A stretch of DNA of 64,000 nucleotides from the NCBI GenBank assembly GCA_016791445.1, contig JAEUMP010000006.1:1-64000 (forward strand), given 5' to 3'. The notes under the pieces are model-generated. The model was not told the DNA's origin, did not search any database, and was given only the letters and a program-made list of their open reading frames with translations. The position numbers and the translations under genes were made by a program. Shown here piece by piece: positions 53,598 through 63,211 of the stretch (position 1 is its first letter; each line of letters starts with the position of its first letter). The DNA comes from Hyphomonadaceae bacterium (GTDB taxonomy: Bacteria > Pseudomonadota > Alphaproteobacteria > Caulobacterales > Aquidulcibacteraceae).

Positions 53598-54371
53598 ATG
53601 GCCGAAGAAACCGCACCGCCCGTTCTGACCGAAGCCCGCGGTCCCGTCCTGATCATTACGCTCAACCGTCCCGAAGCGAAGAACGCGGCGAACTTCGCAC
53701 TCGCGCAGGGCGTCGCGGACGCGATCGACCGGCTCGACGCCGAAGACCAGTTCACCGTCGGCGTGATCACCGGCGCGGGCGGCACGTTCTGCTCCGGCAT
53801 GGATCTGAAGGGCTTCCTGCGCGGCGAACGCCCCTCCATTCCCGGTCGCGGATTCGCGGGTCTTACGGAAGCGCCGCCGAAGAAGCCGCTGATCGCCGCG
53901 GTGGACGGCTTCGCGCTCGCGGGCGGCATGGAGCTCGCGCTGGCGTGCGATCTCATCGTGGCGAACCGCAACGCCAAGTTCGGCATCCCCGAAGTGAAGC
54001 GCGGTCTCGCCGCCGCCGCGGGCGGTCTCATCCGCCTGCCGCGACAGCTGCCCTATCGCGTGGCCCTCGAATACGCGCTGACGGGCGACTTCTTCCCCGC
54101 GACGCGCGCCTACGAACTTGGCCTGATCAACCGCCTGACGGACGGCCCGGCCATCGAAGGCGCTCTCGAACTCGCCGCAGCGATCGGCGCCAACGGCCCG
54201 CTCGCGGTGCGTGCGTCCAAACAGGTCGTCGTGGAATCGCGCAACTGGACGGACGAAGAGATGTGGACCCGCCAGGGCGCCATCGTCGCCGGCGTGTTCA
54301 CTTCCGAAGACGCCCGCGAAGGCGCAGCCGCGTTCGCGGAGAAGCGTGCGCCGGTCTGGAAGGGCAAGTAA
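53598..54371 (+). CDS. Enoyl-CoA hydratase/isomerase (crotonase family)
   Basis: 257 residues from ATG 53598. Crotonase oxyanion elements: AGGTFCSGMDLKGFL near 58-72 and DGFALAGGMELALACDLIVANRNAKFGIPEVKRGL near 104-138. The first catalytic Glu is probably in GGMELAL; the second is in the GIPEVKRGL segment. Known reaction: hydration of trans-2-enoyl-CoA, although the family is diverse. With the neighbouring ACADs, SDR and thiolase, all four steps of a beta-oxidation spiral are represented in the cluster. It faces cysNC with 5 bases between ends. Confidence 0.9.
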   Translation: MAEETAPPVLTEARGPVLIITLNRPEAKNAANFALAQGVADAIDRLDAEDQFTVGVITGAGGTFCSGMDLKGFLRGERPSIPGRGFAGLTEAPPKKPLIAAVDGFALAGGMELALACDLIVANRNAKFGIPEVKRGLAAAAGGLIRLPRQLPYRVALEYALTGDFFPATRAYELGLINRLTDGPAIEGALELAAAIGANGPLAVRASKQVVVESRNWTDEEMWTRQGAIVAGVFTSEDAREGAAAFAEKRAPVWKGK

Positions 54372-54376
54372 GCCGC

Positions 54377-56269
54377 CTACGGATTGCGCAGCAACCAGGT
54401 GAGCACGGCGTCGGCGGCCTCCGTCGGCGACAGCTGCATCGTGTCGAGACGTATCTCCGGCTGCACCGGCGCCTCGTAGGGGCTGTCGATGCCGGTGAAG
54501 TTCTTCAGCTGTCCCGCGCGCGCCTTCTTGTAGAGCCCCTTCGCGTCGCGACGCTCGGATTCCTCCAGCGGCGTATCGACGAAGACTTCGACGAACTCGC
54601 CTTCGCCTACCAAATCACGCGCGAACTGCCGCTCCGCGCGGAACGGGGAAATGAAGCTCACAAGCACGACGAGGCCCGCATCGACCATGAGGCGCGCCAC
54701 TTCGGCCACGCGGCGGATGTTCTCCACGCGATCGGCCTCGGTGAATCCGAGGTCGCGATTCAATCCGTGACGGACATTGTCGCCATCGAGCAGGTAGGTG
54801 TGCCCGCCCTCGAGGTGCAGCCGTTCCTCGACCAGATTGGCGATCGTCGACTTGCCCGCCCCTGACAGGCCGGTGAACCAGATGACGCGCGGCCGCTGGC
54901 CCTTCGCGGCGGCGCGCGCCTCCTTGCCGATGCGCATTGTCTGCCAGTGGATATTGTGACTGCGGCGCAGGGCGAAGCGGATCATGCCCGCGCCGACGGT
55001 GCGGTTCGACATGCGGTCGATCAGGATGAAACCGCCGAGATCACGATTGGACTCGTAGGGTTCGAAGGCCACCGGCGCTGAGAGCGAGAGGTTGGCGACG
55101 CCGATCTCGTTCATTTCCAGCTGTTTCGCGGCGGACTTTTCGAGCGTGTTGACGTTGACCTTGTGCTTCAACTCGACGATCTGGCCGGCGCCGGACTGAC
55201 TGCCGATCTGGATGAGATATGGTCGGCCGGGCAGCATGGGATCGGCATCGAACCAGACGAGCGTGCACTCGAACTGGTCGGCGACTTCCGGCGCGTCGTC
55301 CGCCGCCGCGATCACCTCGCCCCGAGAGACGTCGACGTCGTCCGCCAGAACCAAGGTGACCGACTGCCCCGCCACCGCACACGGCAGGTCGCCTGACATC
55401 GTGTGGATGCACGCGACGCGGCTTTCCCGGCCGGACGGGACGATGCGTACGCGGTCCCCCGGCGCAATGGAGCCGGCGGCCGCGAGACCGGAAAAGCCCC
55501 GAAAATCCTGATCCGGGCGATTGACCCACTGCACCGGCATCCGGAAGGCGCGCGTCGCGAGATCGTCGGCGATCGGCGCGTTCTCCAGCCAGTCGAGCAA
55601 AGCCCCGCCTGTGTGCCACGGCGTGTTCGCGGACGGCGCGATGACGTTGTCACCCTTCAGCGCCGATACCGGGATGGCGTGGAACTCGTCCATGCCGATC
55701 TGCGCCGCGAACGCACGGTAGTCGTCGACGATGCGATCGAAGACCGCGCGGTCCCAGCCGACGACATCCATCTTGTTGACCGCGAGCACGACGTTGCGGA
55801 TGCCAAGGAGCCACACAAGATAGCTGTGCCGGCGAGTCTGCGTAAGCACGCCCTTGCGCGCATCGACGAGGATGACGGCCGCATCCGCCGTCGAGGCGCC
55901 GGTGACCATGTTGCGCGTATACTGCTCGTGGCCCGGCGTGTCTGCGACGATGAACTTGCGCTTCTGCGTGCTGAAGTAGCGGTACGCGACGTCGATGGTG
56001 ATGCCCTGCTCACGCTCGGCGGAGAGGCCATCGACCAGCAACGCGAAGTCGATGGAGTCGCCCTGCGTTCCCGCCTTCCGGGAGTCCGACTCGAGCGCCG
56101 CAAGCTGGTCCTCGAACACCGTCCGTGAATCGTAGAGCAGACGGCCGATCAGCGTGGACTTGCCGTCATCGACGGACCCGCATGTGAGGAATCGCAGGAG
56201 ATCCTTGCGCTGATGGGCGTCGAGAAGTCCGAGAACCTCCGCTCCCGCCGGATCGGGCTGTCCGCTCAC
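54377..56269 (-). CDS. cysNC: CysNC, sulfate adenylyltransferase subunit 1 / APS kinase fusion
   Basis: 630 residues, GTG start sharing one base with the cysD stop. N-terminal GTPase CysN: P-loop [15 protein letters not shown] at about 31-45, [17 protein letters not shown] near 110-126, and NKMD near 164. C-terminal APS kinase from about 440: [38 protein letters not shown] with P-loop and DGDNVRxGLN substrate loop. Together with CysD it makes APS from sulfate and ATP (driven by GTP) and phosphorylates it to PAPS. The fusion is common in alphaproteobacteria, including rhizobial NodQ. Confidence 0.95.
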   Translation of the reverse strand: MSGQPDPAGAEVLGLLDAHQRKDLLRFLTCGSVDDGKSTLIGRLLYDSRTVFEDQLAALESDSRKAGTQGDSIDFALLVDGLSAEREQGITIDVAYRYFSTQKRKFIVADTPGHEQYTRNMVTGASTADAAVILVDARKGVLTQTRRHSYLVWLLGIRNVVLAVNKMDVVGWDRAVFDRIVDDYRAFAAQIGMDEFHAIPVSALKGDNVIAPSANTPWHTGGALLDWLENAPIADDLATRAFRMPVQWVNRPDQDFRGFSGLAAAGSIAPGDRVRIVPSGRESRVACIHTMSGDLPCAVAGQSVTLVLADDVDVSRGEVIAAADDAPEVADQFECTLVWFDADPMLPGRPYLIQIGSQSGAGQIVELKHKVNVNTLEKSAAKQLEMNEIGVANLSLSAPVAFEPYESNRDLGGFILIDRMSNRTVGAGMIRFALRRSHNIHWQTMRIGKEARAAAKGQRPRVIWFTGLSGAGKSTIANLVEERLHLEGGHTYLLDGDNVRHGLNRDLGFTEADRVENIRRVAEVARLMVDAGLVVLVSFISPFRAERQFARDLVGEGEFVEVFVDTPLEESERRDAKGLYKKARAGQLKNFTGIDSPYEAPVQPEIRLDTMQLSPTEAADAVLTWLLRNP

Positions 56270-57207
56270 TAGAAATATCCCTCGATCTTCTTCTTCTCCA
56301 TGGACGCCGCCTGGTCCTTGTCGATCACTCGGCCTTCGCGCTCCGACGTGCGCGCGAGAAGCGTCTCGCGAATGATGTCCGGGACGGTCGCAGCCGTGCT
56401 CTCGATGGCGCCGGTGAGCGGGTAGCAGCCCTGCGTGCGGAAGCGGATCGACTTCATCATCGGCGTCTCGCCGGGCAGGAGCCGCATGCGGTCGTCATCG
56501 ACCATGATCAACACGCCATCGCGCGCCACGACCGGCCGCACAGCGGCGAAGTAGAGCGGCACGATCGGAATGTTCTCGGCGTGGATGTATTGCCAGATGT
56601 CGAGTTCGGTCCAGTTCGAGAGCGGGAAGGCGCGGAACGTTTCGCCGTTCGCCTTGCGCATGTTGTAGAGACGCCAGAGTTCGGGCCGCTGGTTCTTCGG
56701 GTCCCAGCGGTGCTGCGCGGTGCGGAAGCTGAGAATGCGTTCCTTCGCGCGCGACTTTTCCTCATCGCGACGGGCGCCGCCGAACGCCGCGTCGAAGCCG
56801 TGCATGTCCAGCGCCTGTTTCAGCCCCTCGGTCTTCCACAGGTCGGTGTGCAGGCTGCCGTGGTCGAAGGGGTTGATCCCCTGCGCCAACGCCTCGGGGT
56901 TCTGGTGGACGATGAGCGTCATCCCGCTCTCGCGCACGGTCCGCTCGCGCATCTCGTACATCGCCCGGAACTTCCACGTCGTATCGACGTGCAGCAGCGG
57001 AAATGGCGGCCGCGACGGGTGGAACGCCTTCTGCGCAAGCCGCAGCATGACCGCAGAGTCCTTGCCGATGGAGTAGAGCATCACCGGCCGCGCGCACGTG
57101 GCGACGACCTCGCGGAAGATGTGGATGCTCTCGGCCTCCAGGCGTTCAAGGTGCGTCAGACGCGCGCCCGCCCGCCCCGTTCCGGGCCGCGACACCGTCG
57201 CGCTCAT
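56269..57207 (-). CDS. cysD: CysD, sulfate adenylyltransferase subunit 2
   Basis: 312 residues. PP-loop pyrophosphatase fold: [19 protein letters not shown] at about 44-62, [15 protein letters not shown] near 74-88, [22 protein letters not shown] near 141-162, and [15 protein letters not shown] near 194-208. Catalytic half of ATP sulfurylase, working with CysN. First gene of the cysD-cysNC operon. No cysH or cysI is nearby, so reduction to sulfide is encoded elsewhere, or the PAPS serves sulfotransferases. Confidence 0.95.
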   Translation of the reverse strand: MSATVSRPGTGRAGARLTHLERLEAESIHIFREVVATCARPVMLYSIGKDSAVMLRLAQKAFHPSRPPFPLLHVDTTWKFRAMYEMRERTVRESGMTLIVHQNPEALAQGINPFDHGSLHTDLWKTEGLKQALDMHGFDAAFGGARRDEEKSRAKERILSFRTAQHRWDPKNQRPELWRLYNMRKANGETFRAFPLSNWTELDIWQYIHAENIPIVPLYFAAVRPVVARDGVLIMVDDDRMRLLPGETPMMKSIRFRTQGCYPLTGAIESTAATVPDIIRETLLARTSEREGRVIDKDQAASMEKKKIEGYF

Positions 57208-57921
57208 GGGACCTCTCCGCCGCCGACCTGCATGCCCCCTCAGTGACGCTTTCCCCGCCGGACTTCAATCCTGACGAGGGTTGGGGGTCGCGAGATGGCA
57301 GGGGCGTCCAGAACCCGTCGCGGAGCGAGCGAAGGTCACGCCAGCAGCGAGATTCTGGCGGACAGAGAGGCCCTGTGGGTCGCGCGCGCGATGGCGCGGG
57401 TTCGCCCGGCTCGGGGTTCAAAATCAATGCGCTCGACGCTGCCGGCCTAAATTGTCGAGCGCCGTCGCGCGCGATCGGACCACAGAAGACGGGGGGCTTT
57501 TGTGGGCAGGGTCGTGGGTACGCCTCAGGGTCGAGCGCGAGCTCTCCATCACCCTAATTGGCCTTAAACTCATCACCCCTTCACCAGGGCAAGGGCGCTG
57601 CATCCCAAAATCAAGGATTCACAAGACGGCGAGCTCTCGCCTAGCAAAGCATCCCGTATGTGTAGACCTTCGGTCTACACATAACTAATTCAGTTGACCG
57701 AGTGCGGTCGAACCTCAAGCTCTTCCAACATGATGAATGTTACGACAATTTAATTCAAGCCGATAGACCGCCGTCGAACGCCGTGGAACAGGCGAGCAAT
57801 GACGGCACATTGAGCTGTGGCGCGCGCCAATTATTCTTGTTGTCGCCGGATAACGACAACAACACGCGGCAAATCTGCACCCCGCCGGCAATCAGCGTGC
57901 GCATGCCGCTGGAATACGCAA
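57208..57921. other. Gene-free stretch upstream of cysD
   Basis: 714 bases with no credible gene. The left part is GC-rich and the right part, from about 57560, is more AT-rich with short open frames only. It must contain the cysD promoter. A perfect hairpin at 57657-57683 is annotated separately. Confidence 0.55.
57657..57683. repeat. Perfect 12-bp hairpin
   Basis: tatgtgtagacc, loop ttc, ggtctacacata: 12 paired bases with no mismatch. No T-run follows on either strand, so it is not a classic terminator. It could be a protein site or a mobile-element scar. Confidence 0.7.
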
Positions 57922-58128
57922 ATGAGCGACAAGAACGTACGCATCGTCGAAAAGCTTCGGTCCGCCTCCTTCGACACCATGTCTCCCGAGGCGTTGTTGC
58001 AGAGCAAAACGTGCCTGCTCGAAACACTGCAGAGACTCCTGCGTTGCGAAGCCCAGGATCAATTCGAAGCCGAAGGCGATATCGACGATTGGTTCGACGG
58101 CCCGCCGCCGCTGACGGCGCTGTTCTAG
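57922..58128 (+). CDS. Small hypothetical protein, 68 aa
   Basis: 68 residues starting MSDKNVRIVEKLRSASFDT and ending in an acidic tail (EAEGDIDDWFDGPPPLTALF). Predicted mainly helical with heptad-like leucines (EALLQSKTCLLETLQRLL). I prefer ATG 57922 within a longer open frame because the upstream part is low-complexity. Ribosome site is weak (GGAA). No family recognised; reading it as a real gene rests on amino-acid composition only. Confidence 0.4.
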   Translation: MSDKNVRIVEKLRSASFDTMSPEALLQSKTCLLETLQRLLRCEAQDQFEAEGDIDDWFDGPPPLTALF

Positions 58129-58462
58129 CGTGACCGGCCCCCAGCCTGATGACGGCAGCGTTGTCAGGCTGGGTGACCTTGGGGCTTCACACCGACCTCA
58201 AGCCCGGGCTCAAACAACTCGCCGGCGGCCCCTTTGTCCCCCGAACTTTCGCACGAATAACCGCCAAACGGCGGCAATTGATCGAGCGCGTTGCCAAGGC
58301 GCGGGCGCTACCCACCGCATTACCCATGTGTTGCATTGCCATGACTGGTTGAGCCCGCTGCCCGCATGGCTCGCCGCCGACCCGCCCGGCGTTTTTCCCG
58401 ACGGGGCCGGTGTTCGTCACCGCTCGTCGTCCTCATGGGTTTAATGGTGACTGTCCCCCATT
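58129..58462. other. Gene-free stretch between small ORFs
   Basis: 334 bases. Short open frames (for example 67 codons from 58149) have no recognisable content. aatggtgactgtccccc at 58443-58459 resembles a string I associate with intergenic repeats near REP-type transposases, but no transposase is present. Confidence 0.4.
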
Positions 58463-58855
58463 TCACCGCACAAGTTGGTTGCCTTCTGGAGAAACAGAAA
58501 CACGTCCATCTTCGATGGTTACGGAGTAGTACTTCACAGCAAATTCCTGCGACATTCGTCGCACCTGCACGAATTCCACTGCAACTGTCGCCGCTCCGAA
58601 ACGTGTTAGTTTAACATTGAAGTCGCTTAGCTTTGAACTTCGTTCGTACTTCTGTTGAAGTCTGCTCCATGCCAAGTTTATGAAGGCAACGTTCTCGCCA
58701 GAGATGTCATATGTAACGAGCTCAGATGGAGGAATGATTCTGAGGTTGGACTCCGCTTCCTCTCGGGCAAATGCGACGCCAACGCACGCGACCCCCAATA
58801 AGCAACTGGTGATAGCAGCAGCCAATTTCAAAGGAGAGTGTTCAGACTTACGCAT
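58463..58855 (-). CDS. Small exported protein, candidate immunity protein for the RHS tip
   Basis: 130 residues from ATG 58855 (a TTG two codons earlier, with AGGGG at 6 bases, is equally possible). Signal peptide: basic start MRKSEHSPLK, hydrophobic LAAAITSCLLGVACVGVAFA, cleavage near residue 30. The mature part (about 100 residues) is mixed alpha/beta (LAWSRLQQKYERSSKLSDFN, TVAVEFVQVRRM). It begins 15 bases after the RHS stop on the same strand and shares its low GC (26 of 60 bases G or C in line 58621-58680). That position is where immunity genes sit in polymorphic toxin loci, and periplasmic location would suit an exported toxin. No family match is known to me. Confidence 0.6.
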   Translation of the reverse strand: MRKSEHSPLKLAAAITSCLLGVACVGVAFAREEAESNLRIIPPSELVTYDISGENVAFINLAWSRLQQKYERSSKLSDFNVKLTRFGAATVAVEFVQVRRMSQEFAVKYYSVTIEDGRVSVSPEGNQLVR

Positions 58856-58870
58856 CCTCAAAATTTGCCC

Positions 58871-61800
58871 CTAACATCCGGCGCTCGTAACTGGAACAGC
58901 AGAGTATACGCTCTCTGTTATGCTACTTCCGCCTCTGGTGCCAGTTAGAACACCCGCGTAGGTCATTGGCGTTGAATAGAGCCCGTTTGGACTAGACAGA
59001 AGCGCGCCCAAGTATCGATCACCGTACTCTTTCGTAAACATCATGTTCACTGCGGCGTCTCCAACCGAGAAGAAGCCACTTGAGTAAATGTGCGAGTGCC
59101 ACGCGTAAAAGGATTGCCCAGGCGCTAGCACGGGACGCTGTGGTCGTACGCTAGCATTACTAGTCGGCCCGACCTTAATCGGGCCGATAGTCCATCGGTT
59201 TTTACTACCTATAATGTTGGCATTATTCTCTCTATCTCGCAGCAACTTGCCAGCATTGTATTGCGATTGCAGAAAAAGCGCGGCTGCATTAGCGGAGCAG
59301 AACACTCGCTCATCCCCGCTTCCGCCCCCATCGCCGAATCCCCAAGGGTTAGCAGGCCCCCAATTTGTACCGGATTGATCTTCGACGTTGATGCAAACTT
59401 CCCGACGATCATACGCCGTGATCGTTTCACCGTCGAAGCGCTCCCTCCATTCCATCCAGCAGATTTGCTGCGTGCCAGTTGGATCAACGAAGTTTATCGG
59501 ATCGTTCCCGACATACGCGTATAAGTTGGTGCCACCGGAAAACCCAATCGGATCCGGCTGCGAGAAGCGTCCGATGCTCGCCGCGTAGACGCGCGCCTTA
59601 TAGTAGTAGAGCCCCGCCTCCGGCATCCACGCCTGGCCGGTATATTGAAACCGCCCTGCATTGCCCGAGCCCGGCACGCCAAACTCGGTGTAGGTGTTGT
59701 TGTTGAGCGGCGTCCCCGAGCTGTTCGCCACGGTCGCGATCGATCCGCGTTCATCCGCGATCAGAAACCGCCGGTCGCTTGTGCCCGATCCCTCGTACCA
59801 GACGATCGGCTCATCGACGCCCGGCCCGAACACATAGCGCTTCGTGAGCGCTGACGACGAGGCGGAGCTATACTCCCCCACGAGATCGACGCCGTCATAG
59901 CCGAGATAGGTCGTCGTCGAGCCATTGTACGGCGCATAGAGCCGGCTCGCGGGATCGTAGCCAAAGGTGGCGCCGCCCGAGGCGCTCGTCAGGCGGTTAT
60001 AGATGTCATAGCCATAGGTCTTCACCCCGTCCGAGGTGAGATTGCCGCGCGCATCGTAGGTGAAGCTCGTTGCCGCGACGCTCGCATATTGGTTGAGACC
60101 GTTGCTCGTATAGCTCGCCACCGAGCCTCCCGGCGTCTGCCCGATAAGACTGGTGTTCGTCACCGTCTGACCGACTTGCTGCCCCGCAGGGTTCCAGGCG
60201 AAGCCCGACGTCTGGTCCGAGCCGCTGCCGCTAAGCGCCCGCGTCATCGTCGAAAGACGCCGCGCGTTGTCGTAGCTCCACGTTGTCAGCAGATCGTTGC
60301 TGCTGCCGCGCTTCAGCGAGGTGCGCTGACCGAGATCGTTATACTCATAGGCCGCCAGCACGCCGACGCCCGACGAGGCGCCGTTCTCCCGGATCGCCGT
60401 CACCATACCCAGCAGGTCGACATCATAGGTGACGTAGAAACTGTCCGGCCACGTCATCCGTGTGCGATTGCTTGCGAGATCGTACTGGTAGCTCGTCGTC
60501 CCGAGCGGCCCGCCGACGCTCGTCATCCGGCTCAACGCGTCATAGGCGAAGGTGAGCGTCTGCGCGCTTGTCGCCTGGGTGAGCGGGCGGTTGAGATTGT
60601 CATAGGTTGTCGAGATGTCGTCGCCCGTCGACGCGTTCGCGAGCGTCTGCCGGTTCAGGTGATCGTAGGTATAGTCGATATAGAGGCCCGTGCTCGCCCA
60701 GCCGCGGCGCGTCCATTGCGTGATGTTGGAGGCGGCGTCGAAGACGAAATAATCGTAGTCCGTGGTTGAACTCGTCGATCCGTTCGAGGCGTCCGGATAG
60801 CGGATCTTTCGCATCCGGTCGAAGCCGTCATACTCGAACGTCGTGAGATTGCCCCTAGCGTCGGCCAGCGTCGCCTGCTGGGCGTTATCCGTATAGGTGA
60901 AGGTTGCGGCCGTCTGTTCAAGCGCTGTGCCGAAGGCGCTCTTCACCTGATAGACCTGATCGGCGTTGGTATAGATGTACTTCGTGATCCGGTCGTTGCC
61001 GTAGGAGCCGGCGGTATCGAGCGTGCATGCTGAACTCGGCAGCGACGAAAACTCCGACGGGTTCATGCGGATCGCCACGCATTCCGGCAGGTTGTTGGCC
61101 AGATACGAATACTGCGTCACCGCATGCGTCGTGCTGCTGGCGATATAGTTCGAGCGGGTCACGCGCCCGATGCTGTCATAAACATACTCATTCTTCGCGA
61201 GGCTCGCGAACGACGCCCAATCGGGATCGGATTGCGAATTCACCGTCCCCTGCTCGACCGCCGTCGCTTGACCGTCGGAATTGTAGGTGTAGCGGGTCGC
61301 GGGGTGTTTCCTGGTCGTCCCGGCGCCATCGGGATCGGGACCAATGACGCCGATCAGCTGCCGGTTCGCATCGTATCGAAACTTTGTCGTATCGCCTGTG
61401 CCGGACAGCGGGCCATCCGTCGTGATCCGGTCGCCGAGTGCATTGTAGGTGAAGGCGACTGTCGCCGACAGCGTTCCATTGCCGGCGCCAGATTGCACCG
61501 ACATGGGTAAGAGATTGTTCGATGATGCGAACGAGATGTTTGTCCGGACTTCATCCGAGCCGCCGCTGCAGGACGAGGTGGTCGCGCACGCAGAGGTCGA
61601 CACCAGCACCGTCGTCGCCGGCCCCTGCTGAAGCGAGCCGCCGGAGCTCGTCTTGTACCACGCATAGACCGTATCGTAGCTGAACCGTGTCTGCGGCCGG
61701 ACGGCCCCTGTCGACGGGGCCGGGGACGTAACCGTCAGAACCCCGCCATGCGTGTTGTTGTAGGTGAAGTCGGTGACGTAACCGCGTTCATCCGTGATGG

Positions 61801-63067
61801 ACGTCGGCTTGTTGCAGGTGGCCACATAAGTGCAGGTTGTCGGGTAGCTGGCGCTCGTCGAGATCGTGGAAAGGCCCGAGCCCGACTTCGGCACAAACAG
61901 CGTGCTGAGCTGATTGCCACGGTCGTCATACCCGAACTCGACATAATTGCCTTCGTCGGCGGTGATCCGCGTCAGCCTGTTGGTTTCGTCGTATTGATAG
62001 CTTGTCGTTCGCCCAAGCGCGTCCTGATCGGAGGTGATGGCGCTCAGTCCAGCGTCAAAGGTGACCACACGGCTATGAGACAGCGGATCGGTGATCGTGG
62101 TTGTCGATCCGCTGTAGGAATAGCCCCAGCTTGACCCGCCGACATTGACCGCACTGACCTTCCCGCTGCTGTAGCTGACAGTGACCGTGTTCGACCCGCT
62201 GGTCGGCGGGCGTATTCCGGTGAGATCGCCACTCGAAAATGTGTAGCGGGTCGTCTGACTCAATGAGTCAGTCACCGTCTGCACATTCGCGCCATCCGTG
62301 CCGAAGGTGAGCGTCGGCCACGTCCCTGTCAGACCGGAACAGCTGTTCGTCGTCGGATCGCACCACTGCTCGGAATTGTTGAGAGCCGTGACCTTGACGA
62401 GATTGAGCCCCGTCGCATCGGCATTGCTCGTTTGGTACTCGAATTTGAGCTGGTAGCCGAAGGATGTCTGAAGGGATTGAATGCGTCTCGCTGAAAATCC
62501 CGACCCTGAGAGCAATGTATAGGTGAAGGTCGTCACCATCCCGTTCGGCGAGGTGACCGTCGTCGGTAAACCCTCATTGGCCTGCAAAGGCTGACTTGTG
62601 GCAAGCGCCTTGTCGAAGATTGCTACGGCGCCATCGCGGGTCGTGTAGGTGTATTTTTGCGTGCCGGAATTGAAGCTGAGCGTGCCACCCCAAAATTCTA
62701 CTGGCGAAAATTGCCCAAAAGAGAGGATGAAGTTGCTCGAACTCCCGAACAGCGTGACCGTGTATTGTCCGGACGAGCTGTCGTAATTGATGCCGCTCGC
62801 AGTGTTGTCACGCCATGCATCCGAGATGCTGTCGTAGTAACGCCCATAGGCCAATCCGCCATTGCCGGGCTGACCGATGGATATCGTGGGCGTTGCGGCA
62901 TTGAACGCGCCGGTCGTCACATCGACGCCATTCTCGTCGACATTCGACCGCACGGGCGGCGGCGTAATGGATTGCGCATGCGCGATGCCCGTCGCGCTCA
63001 CCGTCGCCAAAAGGAAAGTGCGGGACGCAATGCGTCCCCATGCTGACCGATGTCCCACCACAGCCAC
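58871..63067 (-). CDS. Secreted RHS-repeat protein with JAMM-motif C-terminal tip
   Basis: 1398 residues, start GTG 63067 (GTGs at codons 3 and 4 are alternatives). Signal peptide SRTFLLATVSATGIAHA, cleavage near 32. Residues about 100-1190 are YD/RHS repeats (for example GLAYGRYYDSIS, FTYDARGNLTSDG, YGYDIYNRLTSA). The RHS core ends ARVYAASIGRFSQPDPIGFSGG...NFVDPTG at residue 1198. The remaining 200 residues are unrelated and lower in GC. They contain W-HSH-x7-S-x2-D (His1324, His1326, Ser1334, Asp1337), the metal-binding signature of JAMM/MPN hydrolases, followed by YLGALLSSPNGLYS. RHS proteins with variable tips are known contact-dependent toxins. A peptidase or deamidase-like toxic tip is inferred. 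Confidence 0.85.
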   Translation of the reverse strand: MAVVGHRSAWGRIASRTFLLATVSATGIAHAQSITPPPVRSNVDENGVDVTTGAFNAATPTISIGQPGNGGLAYGRYYDSISDAWRDNTASGINYDSSSGQYTVTLFGSSSNFILSFGQFSPVEFWGGTLSFNSGTQKYTYTTRDGAVAIFDKALATSQPLQANEGLPTTVTSPNGMVTTFTYTLLSGSGFSARRIQSLQTSFGYQLKFEYQTSNADATGLNLVKVTALNNSEQWCDPTTNSCSGLTGTWPTLTFGTDGANVQTVTDSLSQTTRYTFSSGDLTGIRPPTSGSNTVTVSYSSGKVSAVNVGGSSWGYSYSGSTTTITDPLSHSRVVTFDAGLSAITSDQDALGRTTSYQYDETNRLTRITADEGNYVEFGYDDRGNQLSTLFVPKSGSGLSTISTSASYPTTCTYVATCNKPTSITDERGYVTDFTYNNTHGGVLTVTSPAPSTGAVRPQTRFSYDTVYAWYKTSSGGSLQQGPATTVLVSTSACATTSSCSGGSDEVRTNISFASSNNLLPMSVQSGAGNGTLSATVAFTYNALGDRITTDGPLSGTGDTTKFRYDANRQLIGVIGPDPDGAGTTRKHPATRYTYNSDGQATAVEQGTVNSQSDPDWASFASLAKNEYVYDSIGRVTRSNYIASSTTHAVTQYSYLANNLPECVAIRMNPSEFSSLPSSACTLDTAGSYGNDRITKYIYTNADQVYQVKSAFGTALEQTAATFTYTDNAQQATLADARGNLTTFEYDGFDRMRKIRYPDASNGSTSSTTDYDYFVFDAASNITQWTRRGWASTGLYIDYTYDHLNRQTLANASTGDDISTTYDNLNRPLTQATSAQTLTFAYDALSRMTSVGGPLGTTSYQYDLASNRTRMTWPDSFYVTYDVDLLGMVTAIRENGASSGVGVLAAYEYNDLGQRTSLKRGSSNDLLTTWSYDNARRLSTMTRALSGSGSDQTSGFAWNPAGQQVGQTVTNTSLIGQTPGGSVASYTSNGLNQYASVAATSFTYDARGNLTSDGVKTYGYDIYNRLTSASGGATFGYDPASRLYAPYNGSTTTYLGYDGVDLVGEYSSASSSALTKRYVFGPGVDEPIVWYEGSGTSDRRFLIADERGSIATVANSSGTPLNNNTYTEFGVPGSGNAGRFQYTGQAWMPEAGLYYYKARVYAASIGRFSQPDPIGFSGGTNLYAYVGNDPINFVDPTGTQQICWMEWRERFDGETITAYDRREVCINVEDQSGTNWGPANPWGFGDGGGSGDERVFCSANAAALFLQSQYNAGKLLRDRENNANIIGSKNRWTIGPIKVGPTSNASVRPQRPVLAPGQSFYAWHSHIYSSGFFSVGDAAVNMMFTKEYGDRYLGALLSSPNGLYSTPMTYAGVLTGTRGGSSITESVYSAVPVTSAGC

Positions 63068-63151
63068 CCTTGTTGTCCTTGACAGCGATTAGGTTGCAGC
63101 GTTTCGTTGGAGTCAATCGGGTGTGGGACTCTGATCAGAATTTAACGATCA

Positions 63152-63190
63152 CGCGACATAGGCGCCGACGCAGCAATTGCGTATGTCGCG
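63152..63190. promoter_or_regulatory. Inverted repeat in the divergent RHS promoter gap
   Basis: cgcgacata (63152-63160) and tatgtcgcg (63182-63190) are exact inverted copies separated by 21 bases, ending 21 bases before the rightward ATG. Possible operator or leader hairpin for the right-hand gene. ctgatcag at 63131-63138 is a second short palindrome in the gap. Confidence 0.45.
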
Positions 63191-63211
63191 ATGTCATTCG
63201 GTGGGCGGGAC

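Noticed and set aside
57380..57440. Possible tRNA-like ggttcaaaatc segment
   Set aside because: No acceptor stem or anticodon arm can be paired around it.
60089..60769. Long rightward open frame opposite the RHS gene
   Set aside because: Composition is Arg/Ala-rich, no domain is recognisable, and the opposite frame has clear RHS repeats; it is a shadow of high-GC coding.
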